From: Amycolatopsis alba DSM 44262
GTDB taxonomy: Bacteria > Actinomycetota > Actinomycetes > Mycobacteriales > Pseudonocardiaceae
Direction: 5' to 3'
DNA: 64,000 bases
Assembly (NCBI RefSeq): GCF_000384215.1
Contig: NZ_KB913032.1
Location: forward strand, 8,703,605 to 8,767,604
Part shown: piece by piece, positions 1 through 10,200 of the stretch
Numbering within the stretch: position 1 is the first letter of the stretch
How the letters are laid out: every line of letters begins with the position of its first letter
Translations under genes and position numbers: made by a program
Notes under the pieces: generated by a model
The model's input: only the letters and a program-made list of their open reading frames with translations
Database searches by the model: none
Told to the model about the DNA's origin: nothing

Positions 1-678
1 GAGGATCGGGAACGCGATCAAGATCAGGATCGTGGTGAAAAGGATGTTCCAGGTGAACAGTGGCAGCCGGAACATGGTCATCCCCGGCCCGCGCAGGCAG
101 AGGATCGTCGTGATCATGTTGACCGCGCCGAGGATCGTGCCCAGCCCGGACACGATCAGGCCCATGATCCACAGATCGGCGCCGACGCCCGGCGCGTGCG
201 CGGCTTCCGAGAGCGGCGTGTAGGCCGTCCAGCCGAAGTCGGGTGCGCCGCCCGGCGTGACGAACGACGTCAGCGTCATCGTGCCGCCGAAAAGGTACAG
301 CCAGTAGGAAAACGCGTTCAGGCGCGGGAACGCGACGTCGGGTGATCCGATCTGCAGCGGGAGGATGTAGTTGGCGAAGGCGAACAGATTCGGTGTCGCG
401 TACAGCAGCAGCATGATCGTGCCGTGCATGGTGAACAGCTGGTTGTACTGCTCCTGCGAGAGGAACTGCAGTCCCGGCCTGCCGAGTTCGGCGCGCATGA
501 GCAGCGCCATGAACCCGCCGGCGAGGAAGAACGCGAACGAGGTGCCGAGGTAGAGCAGGCCGATCGTCTTGTGGTCGGTGGTGCGGACGACGCTGAGGAA
601 CACGGAGCCTTTGGGGGCGCGAGGCCGCCCGCCGAAGCGGATGGCCTCCCGTCGGGGCGATGTCTTCACTGTGGTCAC
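1..678 (-). CDS. ctaD: Cytochrome c oxidase subunit I, 5' part (runs off left edge)
   Basis: This is the catalytic heme-copper subunit of the aa3-type terminal oxidase, an integral membrane protein that reduces O2 and pumps protons. The visible 226 residues include the N-terminal TDHKTIG segment and the transmembrane-II motif [15 protein letters not shown], whose His is a low-spin heme a ligand in this family, followed by several hydrophobic helices. I chose the GTG at 678 because GGGAG sits 5 nt upstream and the short hydrophilic leader ([10 protein letters not shown]) is typical of actinobacterial CtaD. The C-terminal half, including the Cu-B histidines, is outside the window. The 80 bp between this start and the glycosyltransferase stop should hold the promoter. 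Assignment is secure; only the 3' end is missing. Confidence 0.95.
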   Translation of the reverse strand, partial: MTTVKTSPRREAIRFGGRPRAPKGSVFLSVVRTTDHKTIGLLYLGTSFAFFLAGGFMALLMRAELGRPGLQFLSQEQYNQLFTMHGTIMLLLYATPNLFAFANYILPLQIGSPDVAFPRLNAFSYWLYLFGGTMTLTSFVTPGGAPDFGWTAYTPLSEAAHAPGVGADLWIMGLIVSGLGTILGAVNMITTILCLRGPGMTMFRLPLFTWNILFTTILILIAFPIL

Positions 679-758
679 GGCGACTCCCAGCACGAGGACA
701 CACCTTCTGAAAGCTGGTACCCCTCCAGGAGAGTCCCTACACGCGGGCTTTTCAAGGG

Positions 759-1901
759 CTAGGAGAGTAGAGCCTCCAGGTGATCCGCCGCCGTCGCGGC
801 CCCGCCCGCCTCCCGGAACGAGGCGCCCACCTTTTCGGCGGCCGAGCGGTACGCCGGATCGTCCAGCACCCTGGTCACGGCGGCCGCGATCCGGTCGGGT
901 TTCACACGGCCGAACCGCAGCCGGACCCCGGCGCCCGCGTGGACGACCTGCCCGGCGACGATCGGCTGGTCGTCCCGGATCGGCGCGACCACGAGCGGCA
1001 CACCGTGCCACAGGCTTTCGCAGACGGTGTTGTGCCCGCCGTGGCAGACGACGGCGTCCACCCGCGCCAGCAACGCCATCTGGGGCACGCGCGGCACCAC
1101 GAGCACCGTGTCCCCCACGCACCCCACGGCACCGCCGGGATCGGCGATGACGGTCCGGATCCCGGCGACCCGTGAAAGCCCTCGTGCGGCCGCGCCGAGG
1201 AAGTCGACGGCGGCGTCGGCGTTCGCGGTCCCGAGGGTGACGAACACCGTCGGCACCGCGGGGTCGAGCCGGTCCCACGGGAAATCATCGGCGGGCACGC
1301 GCCCGCCGATCGACGGACCGACCAGCCGGACCCGCTTCGGCAGCGTGGCCGGGCCGAGCAGTTCCTTCGTGGTGAACGCGAGCACGCCGTGCGGGGACAT
1401 CCTGGGGTCGGCGGGGCCGCCGTCGATCCGCTTGCGCAAACCGTCGAGGAGGTCGTCGAGCCACGCCGCCACCTTCGGCATCCCGGCCAGGGGGTCGACG
1501 AGTTCGGCGGACGTCGTCGCGGAGGTGACCCACGGCAGGCCGAGCCCGTCGGCGACCAGCCCGCCCGCGATGGCCTGCTGGTCGGCGACCACCACCTGCG
1601 GGCGGAACCGGGCGATCGCCGCGCGGATCCCCGGCGCCATCGCCTCGGCCAGCGGGATCAGGAACTGCTCCCACAGGAACCGGAACGCCGCCGGTCCCTT
1701 GAGGCTCGCGTCGCGCTCGGGCAGTCCTCGCGGGACGGCGCACGGGAACACGTCGGCGCCGTCGCCGGCGAGCCGCCGGATGACCTGCGGCTGCCCCGCC
1801 CAGGCGATCTGGTGCCCGCGCGCGGTCAGCGCGGCGGCGACCCCCACCGCCGGGTTCACGTGCCCGGTCAGCGGCGGCGTGACGAAGAGGAATCTGCCCA
1901 C
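759..1901 (-). CDS. GT1-family (MGT/UGT-like) glycosyltransferase
   Basis: This 380-residue protein should transfer a sugar from an NDP-sugar to a lipid or polyketide acceptor. It opens with [17 protein letters not shown], the N-terminal GT-B motif in which the His is the usual catalytic base. It ends with the donor-binding motif [19 protein letters not shown] and the D-Q pair (RDDQ) that contacts the sugar. No signal peptide or membrane segment is seen. Its GTG start immediately follows the TAA of the hydrolase gene, so the two are translationally coupled. It is the last gene of the five-gene PKS operon, which suggests it glycosylates the synthase product. Sugar and acceptor cannot be read from the sequence. 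Confidence 0.88.
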   Translation of the reverse strand: MGRFLFVTPPLTGHVNPAVGVAAALTARGHQIAWAGQPQVIRRLAGDGADVFPCAVPRGLPERDASLKGPAAFRFLWEQFLIPLAEAMAPGIRAAIARFRPQVVVADQQAIAGGLVADGLGLPWVTSATTSAELVDPLAGMPKVAAWLDDLLDGLRKRIDGGPADPRMSPHGVLAFTTKELLGPATLPKRVRLVGPSIGGRVPADDFPWDRLDPAVPTVFVTLGTANADAAVDFLGAAARGLSRVAGIRTVIADPGGAVGCVGDTVLVVPRVPQMALLARVDAVVCHGGHNTVCESLWHGVPLVVAPIRDDQPIVAGQVVHAGAGVRLRFGRVKPDRIAAAVTRVLDDPAYRSAAEKVGASFREAGGAATAADHLEALLS

Positions 1902-2693
1902 TTACGCCGCCACCTCGCACGAGTGTTCGCGGACCCAGTCCAGGATCAGCTCCGACGTCTCGTCGGTGCGTTCGACGAGCACCGAATGCCCCTGATCCGG
2001 CAGCACGACCGTGCGGCAGGTGCCGAGGTTCGCCTCCAGGTCAGGGACCTGCGCCGAAAGCCCGGACAGGTCGCCGAACAACGCGAGCACCGGGCAGCGC
2101 ACCGCCGCGAGGTCGTCGCCGATGGTGCGGCTCAGCGGGATGTCCTCGGCCAGCGTGGTGGCCGCCAGGATCTTGTACGCCGCTTTCGACAGCCGGGCGG
2201 TGTGCGCCCCGTGGTTCTCGGCGATCCAGCCGATCACCTCGTCGTGCGCGAGCCGGTTCTTCGCGTCGGCCAGCCCTTCGGCCATATGCCCGATCCAGGC
2301 CCGCACCGGCGGCTCCGCCTCGATGGCGATCACGCTGGCGACCCGCTCGGGACGCGAAGCCGCGAGACCGAAAGCCACGGAACCACCGAACGAGTTCCCG
2401 ACCACGTGCACCGGCCGGTCGATCCCCAACGCGGCGAGCAGGCCGTCGAGGTCGGCGACGAAGTCTTCGAGCCGGTAACCGGTCGCGGGCCGCGTGGTGC
2501 GCCCGTGCCCGCGAAGGTCGTACATGACGACGTCGATGCCTTGCGCGGCGAAGGCGTGCCCGAGGGTGAAGTAGTAGCTCGCCAGGCTGTCGGTGAGGAG
2601 GCCGTGTACGAACACCACGACCGGCCCGGCCCCGTCCTCGGGCCCGAGGCGCTGGACATGGACGTCGAGGTCGCCCACCTTGACCTTCGCCAT
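1902..2693 (-). CDS. Alpha/beta-hydrolase, PKS-operon associated
   Basis: This is a 263-residue alpha/beta-hydrolase. The oxyanion strand FVHGLLTDS, the nucleophile elbow GNSFGG (Ser nucleophile), the acid in LFGDLSG and the C-terminal GHSVLVERTDE (catalytic His) are all visible. It starts one base after the ACP stop (TGA-G-ATG) and ends against the glycosyltransferase start. From its position it could act as the chain-releasing thioesterase/acyltransferase of the two-protein synthase, neither of whose proteins carries a terminal TE or reductase domain. That role is inferred from context; the fold itself is clear. A general esterase or epoxide-hydrolase-type activity cannot be excluded. Confidence 0.85.
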   Translation of the reverse strand: MAKVKVGDLDVHVQRLGPEDGAGPVVVFVHGLLTDSLASYYFTLGHAFAAQGIDVVMYDLRGHGRTTRPATGYRLEDFVADLDGLLAALGIDRPVHVVGNSFGGSVAFGLAASRPERVASVIAIEAEPPVRAWIGHMAEGLADAKNRLAHDEVIGWIAENHGAHTARLSKAAYKILAATTLAEDIPLSRTIGDDLAAVRCPVLALFGDLSGLSAQVPDLEANLGTCRTVVLPDQGHSVLVERTDETSELILDWVREHSCEVAA

Positions 2694-2694
2694 C

Positions 2695-2994
2695 TCAGGC
2701 CTTCCTTGCCAGGGACCCGACGACGTGGTCGACCAGTTCGCCGACGGTCAGCGCGATGATCTCGTCCAGTTCGCGTTCCGCGATGAACTCGGCGAAGTTG
2801 ACCTTGTCGCCGTAGTGGTCGCGCAACCGGCCGGACAGCGTCACGAGGTCGATGCTCTCCAGTTCGAGGTCGTCGTGGAACTTCGTGTCCAGGCCGATCT
2901 CGGCGTCGTCCAGTCCGTATTCCTCGAGCAGTTCCCGCAGCATCTCGGCGATGTCGGCCAGTACCGCCGCGGCCGATACGGTTTCAGTGGTCAT
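2695..2994 (-). CDS. Free-standing acyl carrier protein
   Basis: This 99-residue acidic protein has the phosphopantetheine attachment motif DLELESIDLV with Ser47 as the expected 4'-phosphopantetheine site (ESID rather than the commoner DSL). The helical pattern around it fits an ACP. The ATG at 2994 lies inside the 3' end of the upstream PKS gene (11-nt overlap), so translation is probably coupled. The preceding protein ends in an Sfp-type phosphopantetheinyl transferase domain, which could activate this ACP. It is an extra carrier in addition to the single ACP domain inside the larger synthase, and may hold a starter unit or present the finished chain to the hydrolase. Acidic Glu-rich motifs of this kind are also seen in stand-alone PKS carriers. 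Confidence 0.9.
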   Translation of the reverse strand: MTTETVSAAAVLADIAEMLRELLEEYGLDDAEIGLDTKFHDDLELESIDLVTLSGRLRDHYGDKVNFAEFIAERELDEIIALTVGELVDHVVGSLARKA

Positions 2995-5900
2995 CTTCGT
3001 TCTCCGTCCAAGCCACGACGTACTTCTTGGCCGGGGTGGCGATCGTGGTGTGCCACACCGGATACCGGGCACCGCCCGCCTCGACGGTGAGCCGCCCGCC
3101 GTCCGCGCCGACGACGGTGAACGCGCGCGGGTCACCACGCAGGCCGGTGCGGAGCCGTTTCGCGACGGCTTCCTTGGCGGCCCAGAACCTGGTGAACCAC
3201 AAGGCTTCCGGCTCGCCGAGCAGTGCTCTTTCCCCTTCGCCGAGAGCGGCGGTGACCGTGCTCTCCTGGCGGTCTTCGACGGCCTCGACGTCGATCCCGC
3301 ACGGCCCCCGGCGGGCGATGGCGACGCCGAGCGCGTCCCGGTGGGCGATCGAGACGGTGAGCTCCGGCAGCACCCGCCCGTAGGCGCCCGAAAGGGTCGG
3401 CGCTCCCGAGGAGTCGTTCCCGATCCGCAGCTCGGCGGGGAAGATGTCGCCTTCGCCGCCTGTCCACAAGAGACGGCGGACGGCGTCCTTGGCCGCGATC
3501 CGGCCGAGCAGCCAGGTCCGTCTCCGGCGTGGCGGCTGGTCGGCGTACGCCTGTCTTTCCGCACCCGCCAGCACGTTGCGCATGATCAGGTCGCGGGTCG
3601 CCAGATCCGGCCACTGCTCACGGACCAGGGCCCAGCGGCCCGGCCGCTCTTCCGACAGCGTGGCGCGTTCGGGCCGCCGGTCCATCGCGCGGATCACCGG
3701 ATTGCTGTCGAACCGGCGATCGCGCCAGCCCTCGACCTGCGCCCAGACCCGGCCGCGAAGGATCAGCTGGATGTCCGCTTCGAGTTCGGCGTCGGTGACC
3801 GAGACGACGCGGACGACACAGTCGAGCCGCTCCCCCGGCAACGGGTGCTCGCCGTAGAACCGGATCCGCCGCATCCCGACCGGGAACACCGTGGTGCGCC
3901 CGGTCAGCCGGGACATGATCCAGTACCCGAGCAGCTGACCGGCGTTGTCCAGCAGCGCCCCTGGGGCCTCGGGTGTCCGCAGTACCCCGCGCACGTGCCG
4001 CTCCCCCACCGCGACCAGCTCCTCGACCCCCTGGAACTTCGGCCCGTGGAACATCCAGCGCTCGGTGTAGAGCTGCTCGGCGAGCAGGTCCGGCGTTCGT
4101 TCGTCCCCGGCGGCGAACGTCCACGGCGCGGGCGGATCGGCGGGGAATCCGCCGCCCAGTTCGATGACGGCCCGTGAGTACTCGCCCAGCGACGCGCAGA
4201 CACGGGAAGGGCCTTGGGGCACCACGGCCACCGGCACGTCCAGCGCGGGGGTAGCGGCGATCCACTGGTTCAGCCGGACGTCCTCGAGTGCGATCGCGCG
4301 GCTGCCCGGCGCCGCCTGTTCGGCGAACTCCATCAGATGCCCGATCACCGTCGTGGCGGGGACGACCGGCCACGCGTCGACGGGGTCCGCGCCCGCCGGC
4401 TGTTTGAAGAAGCAGTGGTCGAGCAGGTACGGCATCGTCTCGACAGAAACGCGGAGTTCGGTGTTCAGCGGCCGGAGACGGGGCGCGGACCTGGCGGTGA
4501 ACAGTTCGGCCGCCAGCCCGGCGGTGTCGGCCAGCAGCCCGGAGAACTCGGCCGCCAGCGGATTCCGCTCCGCGATCCTGTCCAAAGTGGACGCCTTGGC
4601 GGCGACGGGGCGGAAGGCGCGCCGGACCCGCTCGTCGAGCGACACCAGCGCGCCGCCGAGATCGAGGCGGACAGCCCGGCCGCGCTTCCCGCCGCCTTGA
4701 CCCGGCAGGAGTTCGAACGCCGGATCGGCGCCGTCGGCCCACAAGGCCGTGGCGACCCGCAGCAGTTGCGGGAGACCCGGCCGGTGCGCGGAATGCGCGG
4801 CGACGACGAGGTGTTCGCGGTCGTGCAGGGTGTTCCCGATCAGCGAGCCGAGCTGGCCGGCGCCCGTCTGCACGAACGCGCGGAACCCGGCCGTGTACAT
4901 GTTCTCGACCAGACCGCGGAACCGCACCGGCTCCAGCAGATGCCGGACGAACAGGTCGCGCACTTCGATGGCCGCCGACGGGTAGTGCCGTCCCGTCGTG
5001 GCCGACCAGACCGGGAGTTTCGCCGGATGCAGGGTGTAGCGCTCGGCGGCCTCGCGGATCGGGCCGAGATACGGCGCGAGCATCGGCGTGTGGAACCCGG
5101 ACCGGAACGGGAGCACCTGGGAGATCACGCCGTCACCGCGGAACGCGAGCACGAAGTCGTCGACGGCTTCCGCGGGACCGCAGATCATCGACTGGTTGGG
5201 CGCGTTGTCGTGGGAAAGGACCACTTCGGACTGTCCTTCGAGGGCTTCGGTCACCACGCGGGCGTCCGCCCCGATCACCGCGAAGGCCAGCCCCGGCACC
5301 GTGAGCGCGTCGGGATCGAAGCCCGCCAGGAACGCGTCGACCTCGTCGCCGGCGTGGATCCCGGCGACGGCCATGGCGGTCCACTCCCCGAGGCTGTGCC
5401 CGGCGAGCGCGTCCGGGGCCACGCGCAGCCCGCGCAACGCCGTGTCGAGAAGCCTGCCCAGCTGGAACACACCCTTGCCGTGCCTGCCGACGTCGCCGAC
5501 GGTGACCTCCGGGGAATCCCAGCGAAGGCCGAAGTGCCGGGCGACGTCGTCGACCTGGGCCTCGAATTCGTTCTCCAGTCCGGGAAAGACGAACGCGAGT
5601 TTGCCGCCGCCCGCGCCGAGCAGCGGTTCCGGCACGAACCAGAGGTCGTTGCGGCCGCGCCAGGGCCTGCCCTTCGCGACCACCTTCCTGGCCAGGTTGA
5701 GCCGTTTCGGCGTCGGGTCGACGAGGCCGAGCCGGATCCGGCCGCGTCCGGTGTCGCCGGTACTCAGGAGGTCGTCGCGCTCGAGCAGGCAGCCCATCTC
5801 GGCGACGGTCGGCGCGGAGAGCCGCAGGACGCGTTCGGGTTCGGAGACTTCGACGCCACCGCGCGTCGCGGCCTGCTCCAGCACGACGTGGGCGTTGATC

Positions 5901-7258
5901 CCGCCGAAACCGAAGGCGTTGACCCCGGCCCGCCGCACCGGCCGCCGGTCGTCGGTCTCCCAGACCTTCGCGGCGCCGAGTGTCTCGAACCGGGTCGCGG
6001 CCAGCGCCGGATGCGGTTCGTCGCAGTGCAGGGTCGGCGGGAGAACCCCGTGGTACACGGCCAAAGCGGCCTTGACCAGACCGGCGACGCCCGCCGCCGG
6101 CATGGTGTGCCCGATCATCGACTTGACCGAACCGAGCACCGCCGTCGGCTCCTCCGACTGCCCGAAGACCGCCGCGATGGTCGCCAGTTCGGCGGCGTCG
6201 CCCGCCGGGGTCGCGGTGCCGTGCGCTTCGAGCAGCCCGATCGCGGAGGGATCGATCCCCGCGGCGGTCCAGGCCTGCCGCACCGCGCGGACCTGCCCGG
6301 CGGTGTCCGGATTGGACAGTCCGGCGGTGCGCCCGTCGCTGGCCACGCCGGTCCCGGTGACGACGGCGTAGACCCGGTCGCCGTCGCGTTCGGCGTCCGC
6401 GAGCCGTTTCAGCACGACGACGCCGGTGCCCTCGCCGATCAGCACCCCGTCCGCGTCCTGGTGGAACGGCCGGATCCGCTGACTGCGCGACAACGCGCCG
6501 AGCTGCGAGAACACGCTCCAGAAGGTGACGTCGTGGCAATGGTGCACACCGCCTGCCAGCACCACGTCGCATCGGCCGGTCGCCAGTTCGCGCACGGCGT
6601 GGTCGACGGCGACGAGCGAGGACGCGCAGGCGGCGTCCACCGTGTACGCCGGACCGCGCAGGTCGAGCCGGTTCGCCAGCCGGGAGGCGGCGAGGTTGGG
6701 CACGAGCCCGATCGCGGCGTCGGGAGCCTCGGGACCGAGGCGATCGGTGAAGGCCTGGCGGAGTTCCTCCAGCCGCTCACCACCGAGTTCGGGCATCAGT
6801 TCGCCGAGAGTGCGGACGACCTGGGCGGCCGTCCGGACCCGCTGGTCGAGCCGCACCAGGCCGGGCGTGAGGTAGCCGCCGCGGCCGAGGATGACGCCGG
6901 TCCGCTGCCGGTCGGCGGGCAGCCGGTGCTCGCCGCCCGCATCGGCGATGGCCTGCGCCGCGACCCGCAGCGCGATCAGCTGATCGGGTTCGGTACCGGG
7001 GATCGACGACGGCATCACGCCGAAGCCGGTGACGTCCACTTCGGCCAGTTCACCGACGAAACCGCCACGACGGCAGTAGATCCGGTCCGCTCGCGGTGCC
7101 GCGTCGGGCTGGTAGAAGCCAGGGTCCCAGCGGTCGGCGGGGACCTCGGTGATCGCGTCGACCCCGTCGACGATGTTGCGCCAGTAGGTGTCGAGATCAG
7201 GGGCGCCGGGGAACAGCACCGACATCCCGACGATGGCGATCGGGGGTGTTTCGGCCAC
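2984..7258 (-). CDS. Iterative type I PKS subunit: KS-AT-DH-PPTase
   Basis: This is a 1424-residue megasynthase subunit. The KS domain (about 5-460) has an intact triad: Cys211 in VDAACASSL, His346 in EAHGTATPAG and His384 in IGHTMPAAG. An acyltransferase-like domain (about 550-840) has GHSLGEW near 620. A double-hotdog dehydratase region (about 920-1230) contains YLLDHCFFKQP and later FHGPKFQGVEEL. The C-terminus is an Sfp-type phosphopantetheinyl transferase (GIDVE near 1320, WAAKEAVAK near 1360). There is no internal ACP or KR, so it must work with the upstream subunit and the free ACP. The GTG start lies 3 nt after the upstream PKS stop. The domain set resembles PfaC of PUFA synthases and the C-terminal half of enediyne PKSs. 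The product is unknown. Confidence 0.92.
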   Translation of the reverse strand: MAETPPIAIVGMSVLFPGAPDLDTYWRNIVDGVDAITEVPADRWDPGFYQPDAAPRADRIYCRRGGFVGELAEVDVTGFGVMPSSIPGTEPDQLIALRVAAQAIADAGGEHRLPADRQRTGVILGRGGYLTPGLVRLDQRVRTAAQVVRTLGELMPELGGERLEELRQAFTDRLGPEAPDAAIGLVPNLAASRLANRLDLRGPAYTVDAACASSLVAVDHAVRELATGRCDVVLAGGVHHCHDVTFWSVFSQLGALSRSQRIRPFHQDADGVLIGEGTGVVVLKRLADAERDGDRVYAVVTGTGVASDGRTAGLSNPDTAGQVRAVRQAWTAAGIDPSAIGLLEAHGTATPAGDAAELATIAAVFGQSEEPTAVLGSVKSMIGHTMPAAGVAGLVKAALAVYHGVLPPTLHCDEPHPALAATRFETLGAAKVWETDDRRPVRRAGVNAFGFGGINAHVVLEQAATRGGVEVSEPERVLRLSAPTVAEMGCLLERDDLLSTGDTGRGRIRLGLVDPTPKRLNLARKVVAKGRPWRGRNDLWFVPEPLLGAGGGKLAFVFPGLENEFEAQVDDVARHFGLRWDSPEVTVGDVGRHGKGVFQLGRLLDTALRGLRVAPDALAGHSLGEWTAMAVAGIHAGDEVDAFLAGFDPDALTVPGLAFAVIGADARVVTEALEGQSEVVLSHDNAPNQSMICGPAEAVDDFVLAFRGDGVISQVLPFRSGFHTPMLAPYLGPIREAAERYTLHPAKLPVWSATTGRHYPSAAIEVRDLFVRHLLEPVRFRGLVENMYTAGFRAFVQTGAGQLGSLIGNTLHDREHLVVAAHSAHRPGLPQLLRVATALWADGADPAFELLPGQGGGKRGRAVRLDLGGALVSLDERVRRAFRPVAAKASTLDRIAERNPLAAEFSGLLADTAGLAAELFTARSAPRLRPLNTELRVSVETMPYLLDHCFFKQPAGADPVDAWPVVPATTVIGHLMEFAEQAAPGSRAIALEDVRLNQWIAATPALDVPVAVVPQGPSRVCASLGEYSRAVIELGGGFPADPPAPWTFAAGDERTPDLLAEQLYTERWMFHGPKFQGVEELVAVGERHVRGVLRTPEAPGALLDNAGQLLGYWIMSRLTGRTTVFPVGMRRIRFYGEHPLPGERLDCVVRVVSVTDAELEADIQLILRGRVWAQVEGWRDRRFDSNPVIRAMDRRPERATLSEERPGRWALVREQWPDLATRDLIMRNVLAGAERQAYADQPPRRRRTWLLGRIAAKDAVRRLLWTGGEGDIFPAELRIGNDSSGAPTLSGAYGRVLPELTVSIAHRDALGVAIARRGPCGIDVEAVEDRQESTVTAALGEGERALLGEPEALWFTRFWAAKEAVAKRLRTGLRGDPRAFTVVGADGGRLTVEAGGARYPVWHTTIATPAKKYVVAWTENEDDH

Positions 7259-7261
7259 CGG

Positions 7262-10200
7262 TCACCACCCCGACGCGGTGTAGGTGACGGCCGTCAAGGC
7301 CTCGTCGCCCCACGCCAGCTCGCGCAGCAGGCTCAACGTGCCTTCTTCGGGGTCGATCAGTTCGATCCCGCGCCGGGCGTAGTCCCGCATCAGCTCGGGG
7401 GTGACCATCCCGTTGTTGATCCCGGTGGGCGCCCACGGTCCCCAGTGGACGGTGAGCCCGCGCCGTCCGTACACGGTGGACCATCGGTGGCCGAGCGCCT
7501 CCAGCGCGTCGTTCGCGGCCGCGTAGTCGGACTGCCCCCGGTTGCCGAGTGTCGCCGCGACACTGCCGAACAGGACGGCGAACTTCGGTGCTTCCGGCAG
7601 TTCACCCGCCGCCGCGAGCAGGGTGCTCGCCCCTTCGACCTTGGTGGCGAAGACGCGGTCGAACGACGCCGGGTCCTTCTCCGCGATCAGCTTGTCCTCG
7701 ATGACGCCCGCCGCGTAGACGATGCCGTCGATCCGGCCGTGCTCGGCGTGGATCTCCTTGACCGCGCGGTGCACGGCCTCCGCGTCGAGCATGTCCACCG
7801 AGTGGTAGCGCACGGGGCTGCCGAGGCCGGTGATCCGCCGCACTGTCCCGCGGACCTCGCGTTCGGCCTCGATGAGCCGGATGGTCCGCTCGATCTCGGC
7901 CGGTTTGCTCAGCCCGCTTTCGATGAGGGCCGCGCGCAGCCCGGCCGTCGTCGTCGCGGTGGCGATCTCCGGTTCCTCGCCCCCGGCGGGCACGGCGGTG
8001 CGGCCGAACAGCTCGATCCGGCAGCGCGACGCCGAGGCCAGCGTGGTGGCCAGCCGGGCGGCGATACCCTTCCCGCCGCCCACCAGGAGGACGACCGAAT
8101 CCCGGTCCAGGCCCAGCGCTTCGGCTTCGGCGGTCCCGTCGCCCGCCGGACCGGCACCCGTGCTGCCGAGCAGGCCGAGGCCCGCCTCGGTCATCCTCAG
8201 CCCGCGCCGCGCGCCGTCACGGCGGACGACGACCGGTTCCCAGTCCCCGGCGGACAGTTCCGCGAGCAGCGTCTCCACCTGTTCGTCCACAGTGGACTCC
8301 GGATGCTGCTCGACGACGCGGGCGACCGTGTCCGGGTACTCCCTGGCCACCGTGCGGAAGAAGCCGCGGGCACCGTCGGCGGGGCCGTTCGCGATGAGCC
8401 AGCGTGGCCCGCCCGCCAGGACGGCCTGGTACAGCGGGAAATCGTCAGGGAAGGCCGGGGACAGATGGAACACGCCGTCCGCGCCGTGCCGCGGCACACC
8501 TTGGACCAGCTCGGTTTCGGCGCCGTACCCGGCGAGCCGGGCGACGAGCATCTCGGCGACCTGCCCCTCCCCGACAACGGCGAAGCGGAGCCCGGCGAGT
8601 TCCTCGTCCGCGGGGACGGCGTCGGCGAGGTCGAATTCCCGCATCAGATAGCGTTTCGGCGCCACCACGACGGCGCCGGTCTCCTCGGCGGGCGGCGCGG
8701 CTTCGCTTCCGCCGCCGGTGATCAGGTCCGCCAGCGCGGCGGCGGTCCTGGCCTTGGCCAGTTCCTCGGGATCGCCGCCGGTGATGCCCAGCCGGGCCGC
8801 CAGTTCCCCGGCGATCTCGGCGCGTTTGATCGAATCGACGCTCAGATCCGCTTCCAGGTCCAGATCGGGCTCGATCATGTCGGCCGGGTAGCCGGTCCGC
8901 TCCCCGATCACCTCGACGACGACGTCGAACACCGAACGTTCGGGAGCGGCCTCGACGCGCACCGGCTCGGCTTCGGGCACCGGCTCGGGCACCGCGGGCA
9001 GGACGACGGGCGCGGGCGGGCGGACGCCGGGGTCCGTGCCGAAGTAGCCGAGCAGGACGTCCCGTTGCGCGGCGATCATCTCGCGGCTGGTCCGGAGGAA
9101 CTCGGAGATGAGCGCCTCACCGCCGTCGGGGCCGGGCCGGGATGTCACGATCGCCTCCGTGGGGATTCGCTGGGCTGGATGCAGGGCGGCGGCGGGGATC
9201 TCCCCGTCGGCGGTGCGGACGAGCTGGCCGTCGACGGTCCAGCCCGCCTTCTCCGGCGGCCGCGCGGACAGCGCGTCCGTGCACGCGCGGCCGGTGAACA
9301 ACCTTCCGGTGCGGACGTCCACGCCCGCGACCGCGAGCCTGGCCAAGGCGGCGAGGAAACCGGGGATCCCGGTGCGGCGCCCGGCCTCGAACGTGACCGT
9401 CCGATGTGGACGTCCGTCGAGCACGGCGCCGACGAGCCGGGCGAGGACGGATCCCGGTCCCGCTTCCACGAAGATCCGGGCCCCCGCCTCGTACATGGCT
9501 TCGATCTGGTCCGCGAACCGCACCGGTGCGCCGATCTGCGCGGCCAGCCCGGCGCGGATCCCGTCCGGGTCCGCCGGGTAGGTCGCGGCGGTCCGGTTGG
9601 CCCACACCGGGATCTCCGGTCCGGTGACCGGGACGCCGTCGAGCACGCGGGCGAACTCCGCCTCCGCCGGGGCGACGAGCGGGCTGTGGAACGCACAGGC
9701 GACCGGCAGGGTCTTCACACCGATCCCGCGGCCCCGCAACCGCTCCACCGCCAGGCCGACGTCGGCGGTCGGTCCGGAGATCACCGTCTGCTTCGGCGAA
9801 TTCCGGTTGGCGGTGACGACGGTGTCGGCCAACCCCTCGGCCACGAGCGCGGCGGTGACGGCGGCGGCGCTCGCCGCGACGGCCGCCATCGTTCCCGTGT
9901 CGCCGGTGCCGGTCGCGCCGAGGATCGCCGCCGCCCGCGCGCGGCTGCATTCGAGCAGCGAGGCCGAACTCAGCGCTCCGGCGGCGGTCAGCGCGACGAG
10001 CTCGCCGTAGCTGTGGCCCGCGACCATCGCGGGCCGGACCCCGGCTTTCCCCAGCAGATGGTGCGCGGCGAGCCCCACGATCCCGAGCGCGGGTTGCGCG
10101 GCACGGGTGTCGGTCAGCCGGGCGCGCCGCTCCTCGCGTCCGGCCTCGTCGAAGGCGGCGGACGGGAACAGGACGTCGACGATGCTCCCGGCGTGCGCGA

